Positions 24,958-64,000 of a DNA stretch of 64,000 nucleotides are shown in pieces. Position 1 is the stretch's first letter. Each line of letters opens with the position of its first letter. The stretch lies in the NCBI GenBank assembly GCA_002633005.1, contig NMRA01000370.1, forward strand, positions 378,229-442,228, given 5' to 3'. The DNA is from Phoronis australis (taxonomy: Eukaryota; Phoronida; Phoronidae). The notes below the pieces were generated by a model. That model was not told the origin of the DNA. It saw nothing but the letters and a program-made list of their open reading frames with translations, and searched no databases. A program made the position numbers and the translations under genes.

Positions 24958-25215
24958 GTATCAGATTTGGTACACTGTTGACTGGTTTTTAGAAGTTGTA
25001 CTTTAGAGTTTCATTTAATCTTGTAGCTATAGTATCAGTTGTTGAAAATAAATAAGAATATGCTAGTAATAGTCTTATTTGTCTTCTAGCTGTTTCTAAT
25101 TGTATTTTGACCTGTTTTGTGTCAGTTATGTTGCTGGCTATGTCTTATCATTAATGTTTAACTTTCAATTAATATATTTAAGAAGCCATTTGTATACAGT
25201 ATTTTTTCCTTTTAG

Positions 25216-51839
<26,624 letters not shown>

Positions 51840-52316
51840 AATGGTCAAATGTTGCCTGCTTGCTAGAACTTAGCACTCAAGTACTACGTTTACACATCAG
51901 GTTGATTTGCAGAATGATCTACAAATAGCATGCTGATAACATGCTAGTTAATATTACTTGAGTGATTCACTGGATGGTGACAGATCTCAGGGTGCAGGTT
52001 GCTAAGCAGCCAGCAGCCCCAAAGTTCTGAAGCCTTGGCTGGTGCATTTTTACTATCGGGATCCTCTGCAGTTATTTGGTAATGTGATATTGTCAAACTG
52101 ATGAAATTTGTATGGTGAAAATACTTTGTACCTGAGTATGTGATATGGAGTCTGGGAGACGGCACATTTCATTGTGTTATGAATTGCCAGTAACACCCCT
52201 AAAGATTTATACCAGCTTTATAAGCACACAGTCATCTGCATCACTGACAGCATCATGATTTTTCTCATTAATTTTATCAACATCGTCATCTAGCCTATTG
52301 ATTGGAGTATCTTTTG

Positions 52317-52452
52317 TATTTCTGAATATGCTAAAATGTATTTCTGAATATGCTAAAATGTATTTCTGAATATGCTAAAATGTATTTCTGAATATGCTAA
52401 AATGTATTTCTGAATATGCTAAAATGTATTTCTGAATATGCTAAAATGTATT
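52317..52452. repeat. 22-bp tandem repeat in the likely IRE1 3' UTR
   Basis: TATTTCTGAATATGCTAAAATG in about six near-identical copies, about 480 bases after the IRE1 stop. Confidence 0.95.
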
Positions 52453-54700
52453 TCACTTTGCAATCTGTAGTAGATCGTGATCAAATTTTTTGTTGTACTA
52501 GGTTTTGAAAGGTTGAGGGTTTACGTTCATTTGTTGTCTCATAAACTGTATCATAGATGACTTTATATCTGATAGTAACTTGGTTTATGTTTCAATAACA
52601 TGCTGTGTTTGTGCCTATTGTGCATTGTATGGCCTACTTAAAATGTGGATTAAGTCACTTGCGTTGTTTGCATTTATTGTTTTTATGTTAAAATAGTGAG
52701 TTGTTCATACGGTTTAAAAATGAATCATCTTACAACAACTTTTTTATTTTCACTTTGCATTTAACATATCATCCTATGTGGTCAGAATTAAGATATACAG
52801 TTATGCATATAAAGTGGCCAAATTCAAACAAGAATGAATGAACTTTATAATATAGATACTATCTGTATAACTAATCGAAACTGCTTTCCGTGGATGCTAG
52901 AATTTCATGAGTAAAGCATGTGTAGTCATATGCTTTGCTTGCAATGCATGGGGGTGAAGTCTTGCGAGATCTTAGACATACGTTTCGTAGGGTTTATCGT
53001 GTCATGGTACGCTGTCCAGAATTCCACTTGACTCATAGTAAAATTAGGAGTTGTGTGAAGTGTTGGCATTTAATGACTGGCTGTGTGTGGCTTGGAGTCA
53101 CAATGACTAGGAAGTAATACACTGTCAATCTCATTTTAGATTGTCTTTGAAAAGATTTTGGGATTTTTATAACATTTATTCTTTGACTAAAATAAAATAC
53201 TGTGGAGCAAAATTCACCGAAGAATTTTAATCAGCAGTTCACATGTTAGCTCCTTGTTTTATTAACACAAAATGATGGACATGGGCAGCTATAGCCCCCA
53301 GTTTTTTCAGTGCTGCGCCGCCCATGATGGAGTAGCTTAAATTTAACTTGTGTGTTGAATAGTACACAGAATGAGTCTCATGGCAGTTTAATGAACAACA
53401 GGAGAATTCTTGCCGCACTAGTACACATTATTTTGAGCTTGGTTGGTAACTAGATTGAATAGTAGCTTAGAATTTTGCGGATGGTTGTAAGTCGTGGGTG
53501 ACATGTTCTGACATCTGATTGGTTTGTGAGCTGAAAGTCATCATCCATAACCAATAAAATGTTGAGGAAGCCCGCTGGAAAGGCATTCAAGTGTAGTCTA
53601 TGTGAGATGGATAATCATTACATTCTTGGTGTTCAGTAAAACTGATGTGTTCCAAAACTTTTGTAGCCAAAGTTATAGATTATTGAAAATGTTTCAGAAT
53701 TGTTCATATTGTGAGAAATGAGTTTTTTTTTATTGGGAATTGACAGCATAATGAACAGACAGGTCTTACAGTTTTCTCTAGAATGCATCCACCCGGAAAT
53801 TTTAACTCAAAAATGTTTGTGTCTCTCTCTGTTATGAATTCGTAGTTGTTAACGTTCGGTAGTGAAAAGATTGGGACATCTTGATCTTGGATGCCCAATT
53901 TCCATGTAAAATCTGGTAACAACATGCTTTTATTTATTAATTGTACCTTTGCAATGGCAATGGAGGAGTTGTGTGGAAAAGCACAAAGGTAAATAGCGAA
54001 GTGTGTGATCACCATCAGATATGTTAGGATATTCTGATACTGTTGCAGGACATTCTGATACTGTTGTAGGACTTGGGATGAGGCTTCAAAAATTGAAACT
54101 TGTCAGCTTGATGCTGAATTAGATATATGGTACTAGGTATTATTCAAGCTTGTGCTAAATTTACCTTATAAAGTCATCATTGTCATCAGTTTTCTACTTT
54201 GAACCATTTTGTGTTTGGTGAAAAGCTCATAACTTTGTGTTCAGAAGGCTTTTTTCTATTTGCAGACTTCTTCATAAAATGTTGCAGACTATTTTTTTAG
54301 AGTGAGCTGCCATTCATTTATTTCAAAACACAACACTGTTTTGCAAATTCTATTTCCCCTTGCTTGATGATTCATTTGTTGCCAGGGTATATGTTTTGTA
54401 TTCCTTTGATGTGACTACGTCATGCACAGTCCCATACTGTTGTAGTTTGCTTTAAGTCATAACACAGAAGCTATTAGTCAATTGATATGGTTTATGAACT
54501 CGTGTATCTGCACACGTCATATTGTAAATTGTTGAACACACTTCTCTTAAGAAGCTACACTACATCAAGTTATATGTACTATTCATGTTCATTTCATGAA
54601 ACTGTCTTGAAAGGTATAAACATTTTAATTTGTAGAAGTCATCTCAGTTGTATTGTGTATTTATTTATGGGATGAGGGTTTGTGCATTCTATTTAGTGTT

Positions 54701-55886
54701 TTGGATTAAAAATGCAATAAATACTGTATAAAGAAATCAATCATTGTCTTTGTATTTTACAAAGAAATATACTATTCCATTGTGCACTACCTGAGTGACC
54801 AGATGCAGTATAATTAAGCTGACATTGCTCAGCTTGTGGTGGTCATTATGCACATGGTGGCTGCAATTGACTTCACAGGTTCTGCAGAGTCATGTGGCTT
54901 AAAGACATCTGATTGGTCTGTTGGTCGGACATTGTCATCGAAAACTAATCAGATATTTTAGCCGTTGACCCAACAGAAACAGCAAAATCAGACAAGTGTA
55001 CCCAACATATTATTTCAAGTTGGCACTTCCTGTGACCGAGAGCCATACTGAACTATTTTTATTGACGTTGGAAGTGGCATGCATATTGCATTGAAATGTA
55101 TTTGGATAATCATGCTGCCGGTAGAGAGCTTGGCATGCAAAAANACATGGTGAACAGAGACACCTGGTGGCTGCCAAAAGTATTGCTCACAGGCTACTTT
55201 AGTTTTTGACAATATTGGACAAGACAACTAGTTCTTGTCTGTCAATCATCTAAGTTCTTAACAGGTCCTCCTGGAGGCAATTTGTTTGCAAGTATTGGAT
55301 TTTATATTTCAACCTATAAAAATAATTAAAAAATTATGGGTCATGGGTTGGAGAAATAAATGAAAAATATGGGCGGTGGGTACGAAATAAAAGTGCCTTC
55401 CCCCCCTCCCATACAGATTTTGCTGGAACAGCCCTTATTGCTTTGGATTAAAAATGCAATAAATACTGTAAAGAAATCAATCATTGTCTTTGTATTTTAC
55501 AAAGAAATATACTATTCCACTGTGCACTACCTGAGTGACCAGATGCAGTATAATTAAGCTGACATTGCTCAGCTTGTGGTGGTCATTTTTTTATGCACAT
55601 TGTGGCTGCAATTGACTTCACAGGTTCTGCAGTCATGTGGCTTAAAGACATCTGATTGGTCTGTTGGTCTGACATTGTCATCGAAAACTAATCAGATATT
55701 TTAGCCGTTGACCCAACAGAAACAGCAAAATTAGACAAGTGTACCCAACATATTATTTCAAGTTGGCACTTCCTGTGACCAAGAGCCATACTGAACTATT
55801 TTTATTGACGTTGGAAGTGGCATGCATATTGCATTGAAATGTATTTGGATAATCATGCTGCCGGTAGAGGGCTTGGCATGCAAAAA
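54701..55886. repeat. ~443-bp direct duplication around a single N
   Basis: 54701-55143 and 55443-55886 are nearly identical over full length (TTGGATTAAAAATGCAATAA start, CTTGGCATGCAAAAA end). The first copy ends exactly at the N at 55144. See findings. Confidence 0.93.
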
Positions 55887-58800
55887 GGCTGACCCATAAA
55901 GGCTTATTGTGTTGAGGAATTGGGCGGCACACCACAGGGGGCCGGAGGGGGGCTATAGCCCCACATATTTCTTGCTCCGCACCCATTGGATATGGGCGGC
56001 ACACCATAGTGGGCTGGGCTGGGGGCTATAGCCCACCTCCCCATGTTGATTAGAATAGCTCCCTGGTGACCAGACACTCTTACAGACTCATATATCACTG
56101 CTGAGCATGCATAGTTTCTTTTCTCTCCCCTCCACATTTCATAGTGTGTAGTTTGTAGGCGTGTGTTTTGTACTGAGCTCACCCATATAGTCACGTTATG
56201 GCCTAAATCAACACCCCACAAGTATTCCACTCATGTGTTGCCCCGCCCAGATGTTTAACAGTCTTTTGTTTTTCCTTTAGTGAGTTACCCAAACTCTTCA
56301 GAGTACGAAAGGCACTTTAGTAGTCGGGATTTAGCTTTAGTCCTAAAAAGTCCACCCATGCATACTGAGATACTCGAGTCTGCATATAGATTTCCATGTG
56401 GCCACCAAAAGCTACTGAGAAGTCAAACACTCTCCTCTTGTAGCCAGATAGCTAGCTGTGGATCACAGACACGGGGACTCAGTCTACACTGTTACTGAAC
56501 ATTAAAACACATAGCTTTTATTCAGCTTTGCACTACGGTTTCTCCCATGGAGGCATTAGCAACATACACCCACAGGCGTCCTCAGCTTCTGATCGTCCCC
56601 AATACACTACATATAATACTACAATCTAAAGACCTGTGGTCCGATTCCCAGTTGGGGTTCCTGATTTTTCTGTGTTTATTTGAGATGCGTAAGATTGTGA
56701 AAACATTGATCTAACTTGGGGAAAAAAGAATAATTCATATAACCTCAAAGATTTTTGAGTAAATGACGAAATACTCTGAAAAATTAGGTTTCTGGTTTTT
56801 GCTATTTTTGAATTCATTTGTTACACCAATTTCATTTTTAGAATTGTTTTGAAATATTTTGGAACAAAAGAAATATTTTCACCGAACCATGGTAATTTTT
56901 TAAGTGTTTTGTCGTTTGAAAGTGGTTTGGTGACTCTCTATCTTGTTTTAGCAATACAGTAAGCTATCTATTCCCAAATATAGTTGTCTAAACTTGATAT
57001 TTTTTGTGGCCTGAAATTTTTGGGTGCTATTTGCTAAAAAAGGGCTATTTTTGAGGCTGTAATACTTAAATAACTCGAGAGCCACCTAAGCAATTTTAAA
57101 AAATATATATAAATGGCATGTCTAAAGCTACCATTTTAGACTATTGAAGTGTTTCTGATGAAATTTGTATTTTGCTTTGCTCTGACAGCTACTTTTTGTA
57201 AAACAATACGCAAAGGGTGTTTTTGTATTCCTTCTCAGAAATGTATGCAACACTGACTTTATGTAATGTTGTTATGTTTTTTCCTGTTTGTCATTGTAAA
57301 AATCAATTCCATTATATATTTGTGTTGTCATTTTTCACTTAACAATTGTAAAGTAAGGCAGGGGAATCTCAGACCCCTGTTACTTACTCATTGGAACTGG
57401 GAAAATAAAGAAATGAAAAATGTCTAATTTGTGTGTGCTGTGCTATCTGATAACCACTAAAAATAAGGCTGACAGAACACCTTTCATAACCTAAGTCTTT
57501 CCCTCTCATGTTCTCTGTTTCAAATTTTGTGGTATTTTGTTTCAGTTGGTGGTTTTATTTCATGTTATAACTTTTTTCTTCTGCAGGCAAAAATATAGCA
57601 CTTAAAATTGAATTCCCTTCACTAAGTATAAAGTACAAAAACTTAATTTATAAAAAATGTACTATACAAGTTTCCTTTCCAACGTTGAATATCTGTTGGC
57701 GTCACAAAACCCTAAAGAAAATTACAGTGCCAACTGGTCCTTCAAAATTTTGACTTCTTCAATTCACTGGTTATCTCCACAACTCAATAGTGGAACTGAT
57801 TCTGGTGTGAAAATTAAACATTCACGCTCAATGCAATACTGGAAATTAGCTCAGTTTTTTGTTAAAAAGCCATAGAAGAGACCTGGAGGAATGAGTTCAC
57901 TTTCACAAAATCACGTTCCAGATACAACTCTTCGTTCCATATTACTTTATAGATACTCTATGTATTTGTGACATTTAGAGGATGTTCAGACACTGAAAGA
58001 GAGAAATAGACATTAGGTCTTAATGAGCATGCCCACCTTCATAATCATAAGTATCACTCGTCAAGAAGCTGTGGAGAATACATCAACTCAGTTGACATGG
58101 AGAGCATGATGTGCTGCTATTGAAAATATTGAGAGTCCCTTTTGATTACATTCTCGAAGCCCGTTTTGAATGAGCAGCAAACAGGGTCATGCTGCACTTG
58201 TTTGCGCGACATTCTTGTTACCCCCTCCATTTGTCAGTCTGCAGTATTTCACACCTGCTGTGTACCATTGCATATTTGATTAGCTAGTTTTTGCTCTATG
58301 GTGGTATTACTGTGTCATTTTATTTCCACTTGATGAAAAAAGTATTTTCAAAATATCGTTTGTCGTCTCTTGGTCAGTTTCTTTACCAATGTTCTGACGA
58401 TACGAACGGAATGGAATAAAGATTGTGACAGCAACAAGTGTCATGTATCGAACCAATTTTGCATAGTCGTAGCTATGTTTAGAAGTTGCCTTACAATGTA
58501 CTTTTGGTCTATGATAGTAGTGACAGCAATTTTTGACACACAACTTTTTGACACTCAAGTTTTGCAAATGACATGTCAATGCCAGTTAGCCTTTGGCCCA
58601 TCCCCGTGGAACAAAGCTGTGTGAATTACAAATATTTATTGTGTAACATTGTTACAATTTCATTTTTGTTGGTTAATACTTGTGCTTATGATTATGAGCT
58701 GATTTGTACGGTACTCAATTTAAACAACAAACATCAATACTAATTGCAACAAAAAATCAGCCGAAGACGTTTCTGGCGTTAATAACTCATATTTGTCAAA

Positions 58801-59082
58801 ACATGTCTGAATTATCTTGTGAATGTTTTAAATGACATGACAGAGAACAGTATACGCATTTTATTTTTACAAGTCTTAAAAACTCCAAAAAATCAAGCAA
58901 TTCGACTCATTACTTTACCAAATCTTGAAACGAGGGAACGAGCGCTCCGTAAAACCGGAAGTTTTCTATCCTGCGTGTGCAGCGCCCTCTCATCGTTAGT
59001 GCTTATGTCCCGTGGCCCGCGACATGCGCAACGCGCTCTAACGGAGTTGGCAGTCCCTATCTATAGTCTATGATGTAATTGC

Positions 59083-59129
59083 CTACATCACATGCTTCCC
59101 CAAGAATCTTGGTGAAGCATGTGATGTAG
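59083..59129. other. Hairpin: 22-bp stem with one mismatch, 3-base loop
   Basis: CTACATCACATGCTTCCCCA then AG, loop AAT, then CTTGGTGAAGCATGTGATGT and AG. There is one mismatch in 22 pairs. Either a very compact structured RNA or DNA palindrome, or the remains of a small fold-back element. Confidence 0.85.
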
Positions 59130-59252
59130 ACAGTACCACTGTCTGAAATGGGCCAGGGCTACTGGCACAGACAGTGGTCATCCTGCCATATGCCAGAAGC
59201 TTTTAGGAAATTAATGGCTCGCACAGACTAAACCATCAGTCATGTTGCTGTT

Positions 59253-59420
59253 GTACTAGTACTTAGTCACAGATTTACTAGTGTTGTGAGACACTATTTG
59301 TACTAGTACAGTCACAGGTTCACTAGTGTAGTGAGACACTATTTGTACTAGTACACAGTCACAGGTTCACTGGTGTAATATTTGTACTAGTGCACAGTCA
59401 CAGGTTCACTAGTGTAGTGA
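59253..59420. repeat. About 55-bp tandem repeat, three to four copies
   Basis: Units contain TTTGTACTAGTACA, GTCACAGGTTCACTAGTGTA and GTGAGACACTA, with small deletions between copies. Confidence 0.9.
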
Positions 59421-60743
59421 GGTTCGTGAGTCTCACTGCTGCGCTGGCCTTCTGCTGCACACCTTCCCCCCAGTCGGCATTGAAAGACGACTGTTGTTTG
59501 TTTTGGAAACTGCTGACATTGGTTGTCCAGGCCCATATGCAGGTGGTGGCCATTAAGGGCACAATATGAATGTTCAGGGTCCCTCAGCAGCCGATACACG
59601 TGCTGGTGCAAAGGGCGGCACTTGACCTAGCAGCGTACATCCCAGGCATCCAAAGGGATGCCCTGGCAATAATCTAGATGCTAGACACCCTGGCAAGGAC
59701 ACCCAATGTATCATTTGGACGTTCATTGTCAATAAGAACCTTTCAAGTTAAGACACACACATTGTAATGATTACTAGGAAGCCCAGACGCATAGCTAAAA
59801 GAAGAAGTGAGCTCACTGTACTGGTTCTTTCTTCTAAGCAGGAAGAAATATACATCGTATATACGATGTTGCCATGTTCAAACTAGGTTTAAAACATTGC
59901 GTATCCAACACCTTTCAAGCATTTGCCCAGGTTTGGTTGTCAAAGTTTCTTCCACTGTTGACTATGCTCCCAGTGGTCTTATCTCCATAGTTCAAGACTT
60001 TATCTAGGAGTCATACCTTAGTGTAATTGCAAATTGATGTGTCAGAGCTGTTATTTCATGATTTTCATCTTTTCATAAAAATCAAAAGTGAAATAAGTGT
60101 CATTATTTCATTACTATAATGTGCCACGAGAATACGCCCATTCAAAATTTTTTAGTTTGCGCTCGTTTCATGCTTTTCATTGTGCGTTTTAAGGTTTTAA
60201 TATAGAACAGCAGTGACACCTGTTGCCAAAATATAAACCATACATCATATGTCCATCTTTCTTGTTTTGTGTTTGCAGCTCTAATGTCTCATTTTACAGA
60301 ATACTAAAGCTAGTTTAGATGATATGACGAACTTTATAAGATCAATTTGACTGGAGGTCACCAGAAACATAGTGCACTCATCGTTCAACCAATATCTCTA
60401 ATATTTGTTTGGTAAGCTACTTGGCTGTGTTCGTAAATTTAGATGTAAAAGTCTTGGTCTACACATTTTTTGAGTAAAAAAGCTCACTACAGAGGGCTGT
60501 TTTGTAATTTTAGATGTAAAAATCTTGGTTTACGCATTCTTTTTTAAAAAGCTTACTATGTGTGGTGAACGGTCGTGGGGGTTTATGCATCGTCGAATCA
60601 TGGACACCCTGGAATATTGGGAACCCTATTTTGGACACCCTATTTTCAAATTCCTGGATAAAGACCTGCCTACTGACCACTGAACTGAACGGACATACAC
60701 ACAACTCCAGGAGCACCCTTAGTATTATTGCAAGAGGAGTGGC

Positions 60744-61226
60744 AGTCTAGCTGGGAAAGTTTGTCTGGTGAGGGGAGCTAGTTATTGTATTGATAAAGAC
60801 ATTGCTCTGCAGCTGGCTCATGGTAGGGCCACACTGTACATTACAGGCTGCACCCACCAGTCCAAAGAAGGTTTATACATGTCCCTCTCCTGACTACTGC
60901 TGATGAAGTAAGCATCCGTGGTGGCCTGTATACTCGTCCAGTGGGATCACAGTAACCCTGACGATGTGAAGAAACTGTTAAACGAAATCGAGCAAGGTCA
61001 AAAAGGCATACTAGATGTTCTTGTCAACAATGCGTACTCAGGTGTTGATCCAATTTTTCAAGGCATAGGAAAGAAGTTTTACAAGAGCGATCTTGTTGAA
61101 CTCTGGGATAGTATTTACAACATGAGGTTAAGAAAGCACAATGTCTTTAGAGTTTATGCAGCTCTACAAATGGTGGCACAGAACAAGGGTTTCATAATAA
61201 ACATCTCCTCCATTTTATTTGATTAG
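60744..61226 (+). pseudogene. DHRS1: DHRS1-like short-chain dehydrogenase retropseudogene
   Basis: Intronless similarity to the N-terminal half of DHRS1, an SDR-family oxidoreductase. In order: LAGKVCLVRGAS, KDIALQLAHGRATLYITG, HQSKEGL (then a TGA and frame change near 60892), TADEVSIRGG in another frame, then WDHSNPDDVKKLLNE, LDVLVNNAYSG, VYAALQMVAQ and FIINISS, and a stop at 61224. The cofactor motif, normally TGASxGIG, reads RGASYCID here, so NAD(P) binding would be lost. Broken frames, no introns and no YxxxK catalytic part mark it as a processed, dead copy. A weak match to the family's later GRSLVQCV…PEVME part at about 61684-61745 may be a further remnant. Confidence 0.75.
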
Positions 61227-64000
61227 AGGCAAAACGTAATGAAGAACTTAATTTATTCATTTATCTTTTGAAACAGGCCAATTCCTGTACCAGCCTTATA
61301 ATCCACACTGCTCTAATAGAGTGGCCAAGCCAAGGCCATTATAACTCATCCCTCTGTCCTGCCTCCTCTCCTAAACAGTGCAGAGTCTCACTGAGAGTAC
61401 TTACAACATACGGCCAACCAGCTTCCACCAAGGTCCAGATTTGACGGGCACACTTCCTGAGTTTGAGATGTAAATATGAAGATGCCATTCGGGAAACTAT
61501 CACATGGACTAACGCAGGACAAGTACAGTTTGAGCATAGAAGTACACTTCAGGAGACTAGTGTCTTTAATTTTTTTTAACTTACTTGGTTTTTTCCAACA
61601 ATACATCTTTTCATTTGTCAACGATGCCATTTTGTCCAGGTACAAGAGGTGCAATGCTGGCGCCCAAGTTTCAAGCTCTATAGCGAACCCTGGCAGATCA
61701 CTAGTGCAGTGCGTTAGTAACTGGCTTACTCCTGAGGTCATGGAGGTAACCTTGATTGTGATCTAAACATTTGCATGTTAGATATGCATAGTGATGCATT
61801 CATAACATGGATTAGATCACAATTTGGGTCACTAAATGAAGGACTATTAAAAAATTGTTGTTTGCAGGAGTATTTGTTTGAGTTGGAAGATTTAAAGACT
61901 CAAAGTACCTCCAAATGTGCCCATCTACACTTGAAAGGTACATATATAGAAATTTAACTTTGAATAGCTTAGCTACTTTTAAGCACAATTTGCAGAAATT
62001 CTTCCACTTCACAGGCTACATCAGGGTTAGGAAAATTACATCGCCTATGGATGCTGTAGGTGTCCACCCACTGTAGCATATCCCTATAAAAAGTTAATAA
62101 TTTCAACAAAAAAAATAACAATGAATGAAGCATGCATATATAGGTAGTAGATTATGATTAGCACGTACCATGACACTAGAGACAATTTAGTTAACATAAT
62201 GTGAACATAGCTATGGAAATTTGTCGAGGTTCACTTGGGGTTTCACTGCCGGTTGCCATCTTTAGGAAGTTGCACCAAATCACGCTAGATCAGGAACAAA
62301 AAGTCCCAGAGACACAAATCTTATTCCTCGTAATATCCTCCCGTTCTACATTTGTCAGCCATCAGGTCGCACACTCTGCTCAGTCTCTTGTTGTGGCCTA
62401 ACTTGCATGATGCCAATTGACTTACTTTGTATGGTCATCGTGTGTGGTGAAAAAGTTAATGCTGACGAAAAACGTGGATTTGAATTCTTTGCTATTTCGA
62501 TTGCTGTAGACATGTTTCATCTAGGATATGCATAGAACTAGAACGGATCATCAGTGAAGAAAGGAAGTGCTTTTCTAAGCGACAATTTTAATTTGAAGAG
62601 GTGAGAATCTCTTATTCTGTGACCGTACTTGGACTACCACCTGTTTAAAATTCATGGGAATGACATTTGTACAGAGACTGATTGGGAGCAATGTAGCCTC
62701 TCGTCAGCTAGCCGAGAGGCTACCTGTCGCTTGCATCAGGGTGTGTCATCGTCAAGCGATGGAGTTGCCAGCCAGCTAGTCTTGTACACTGGAAAATTTC
62801 TGCAAATTACAGTCACGTTACTTTGTACCATTTGAATTTCTTTCCTTCTCTTATTTGCGCGGCTTAAGTTTTGCACAGTTGGAAAATGTCAAAACAAAGC
62901 CCTATCTTTAACAAATCACAATTTAACTAATGTTATTAAAATCTGAACACTTTATATTCAGCAGTTCATTCATCCACTTGGGACATCTCATACTGTTGTG
63001 AGGTGAAAAGGGTGATCTAGGTGAGCGTTATGTAACCCGGAGGCATTAGCTGGATAGAGAATTTCACCAACAATGGAGTAAAGTATTTTTACATTAGAAC
63101 TAGATGAACTAAATTAATTGCTGTTAATTGGATCAGTTGATTGCATTTTGTTAACAGATAGCAATTTTTGGTTATTTGGTTATTCAGTTAAATTCGCACA
63201 CCCGTCAATCACAAAGTCTGTATATTCAGTTTATTTTGGACTTCCACTCTATGGGGGAAGTAGGTGGAGAAAAGATCACAAAGTATGTATATTCAGTTTA
63301 TTTTGGACTTCCACTCAATGGGGAAGTAGGTGGAGAAAAGGGCCGTCCCGGATTACACGACGATAGAACTTTCCTTTGTTTCGGAGGTAAGAAAGCGCAT
63401 GACCTCATTTTGGAAATCAGGCACATTGTCGTGTCTCTTTTTTATGTTGTGAAGGTGAGGAATTTCACATCACGCATCCACGGGTGTTTTGTCCAGTTTA
63501 TCAAACTTTTTCATGTCGGAGTTGCTGTGCGCAGCACAACAGTAGTACTTCGTTGAAGCTACTGAGAAAAACAACAAAGAGTAACATGTGAAACTTCAAT
63601 GGCACGAGAACAAGGCACCAAATGTGCCTGGCGGATGTTTATTGCATTGTGGATAAATACAGAGAGATTCAAATGTCACTGTGTAATGGCCCTATTAGAT
63701 TAGCTAAAACAATACAAAAACACTTTGGCTTGGCCAAGATGAAGTGCTCGTTTTTGTTTTTTCTTTGTTATGTGCAGCTTGTGATTAGCGCTGTAAAGTC
63801 CATAGCCCTGTAATGTCCATGGCCCTGTAAAGTCCGTAGCCTCTCAAAACATGATGTGATTAGTTTTTTCATACAAATTCCTTCATAGAATGAAATTTGA
63901 ATAAATCCATACGTTTAATGCACGGTAACACAACAGTTGTGTGTGGTACATTTAAACCATGCCTACCTTAACTTGTGCACAGTTAAAGAAGATTAGAGTT
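61227..64000. other. Gene-poor right end
   Basis: No convincing exon or RNA gene. A segment at 61869-61938 is framed by acceptor- and donor-like signals (TTTGCAG, GTACAT) and is open, but I recognise no family. A 67-bp tandem pair lies at 63207-63341. Confidence 0.5.
63207..63341. repeat. 67-bp tandem duplication
   Basis: ATCACAAAGTCTGTATATTC … GGGGGAAGTAGGTGGAGAAA, followed by a second copy with three or four differences. Confidence 0.92.

Larger units (their letters stand above)
19989..25215. other. Divergent intergenic region between copine and IRE1 (plus undetected 5' exons)
   Basis: Both genes must start in or beyond this stretch, because copine lacks its C2A exons and IRE1 its signal-peptide exon; I could not identify either. 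It holds a tRNA-like fold-back, a LINE 3' fragment and a TIR element. The segment about 22560-23150 is more GC-rich than its surroundings and may be promoter or LINE 3' UTR. No convincing open frame is present on either strand there. Confidence 0.5.
51840..60743. other. IRE1 3' UTR and gene-poor DNA
   Basis: No coding exon could be supported. Candidate IRE1 poly(A) signals (AATAAA) are at 53191-53196 and 54716-54721. The rest contains a 22-bp array, a duplicated ~443-bp block, a GC-rich ~70-bp repeat around 55915-56040 (GGGCGGCACACCA… CTATAGCCC), a retroposon-like tail near 57330-57420 and the repeats at 59083-59420. Confidence 0.6.

Noticed and set aside
56280-56500. 72-codon open frame after an AG acceptor-like site
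   Set aside because: Low-complexity Ser-rich peptide, no match to IRE1 or other families, and the IRE1 frame already ends at 51839.
61869-61938. Segment framed by acceptor- and donor-like signals
   Set aside because: Open and of exon size, but no family match and no neighbouring exons.

Overview
This is a window of animal nuclear DNA. It is AT-rich, has spliced genes with GT/AG introns of 0.1-4 kb, and is crowded with short transposable-element (TE) remnants, minisatellites and two runs of N. The gene families (IRE1, copine, a LENG9-like protein, DHRS1), the density of small inverted-repeat elements and signs of merged haplotypes suggest a highly polymorphic marine invertebrate. Hemichordate, echinoderm or lancelet are all possible, and I cannot name the species. 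There is no bacterial-type operon, CRISPR array or phage.

Layout. (1) 1-3211, + strand: the large last coding exon of a LENG9-like protein, with the C-terminal half of an RWD domain, an MJ1316 (RNA cyclic-group end recognition) domain and an AKAP7/2H phosphoesterase domain. (2) 7535-19988, - strand: twelve exons of a copine of the CPNE5/8/9 type (end of the C2A-C2B linker, C2B, vWA, C-terminus). The C2A exons were not found. (3) 19989-25215: divergent intergenic region with a tRNA-like fold-back SINE, a decayed LINE 3' end and a terminal-inverted-repeat (TIR) element. (4) 25216-51839, + strand: twenty exons of IRE1 (ERN1), the unfolded-protein-response sensor. They join without any frame conflict into 864 codons plus stop: luminal domain, transmembrane segment, kinase and KEN RNase. 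Only the signal-peptide exon is missing. (5) 51840-64000: 3' UTR, then gene-poor DNA with a decayed DHRS1 retrocopy (60744-61226), minisatellites and a 22-bp perfect-stem-like hairpin.

The most unusual observation is in the IRE1 gene. Four exon-intron junctions lie inside tandem duplications that copy the splice site itself: a 31-bp array at the donor of exon 4, a 39-bp array at the donor of exon 12, a 42-bp array at the acceptor of exon 13, and a 30-bp duplication at the donor of exon 14. The first two would add premature stops if the copies were used. The last two differ by multiples of three and are open, so they could insert 14 residues beside kinase strand beta-3 and 10 residues just before the HRD loop. 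(Exon numbers here count only the exons seen in the window.)

A second point is functional. The LENG9-like gene has domains linked to 2',3'-cyclic-phosphate RNA ends, and IRE1 cleavage makes exactly such ends, so the two activities sit about 22 kb apart with copine between them. Three single-N positions (27110, 36835, 55144) each lie beside a duplicated segment, two of them differing by a TE insertion. This fits two alleles laid end to end by the assembler.
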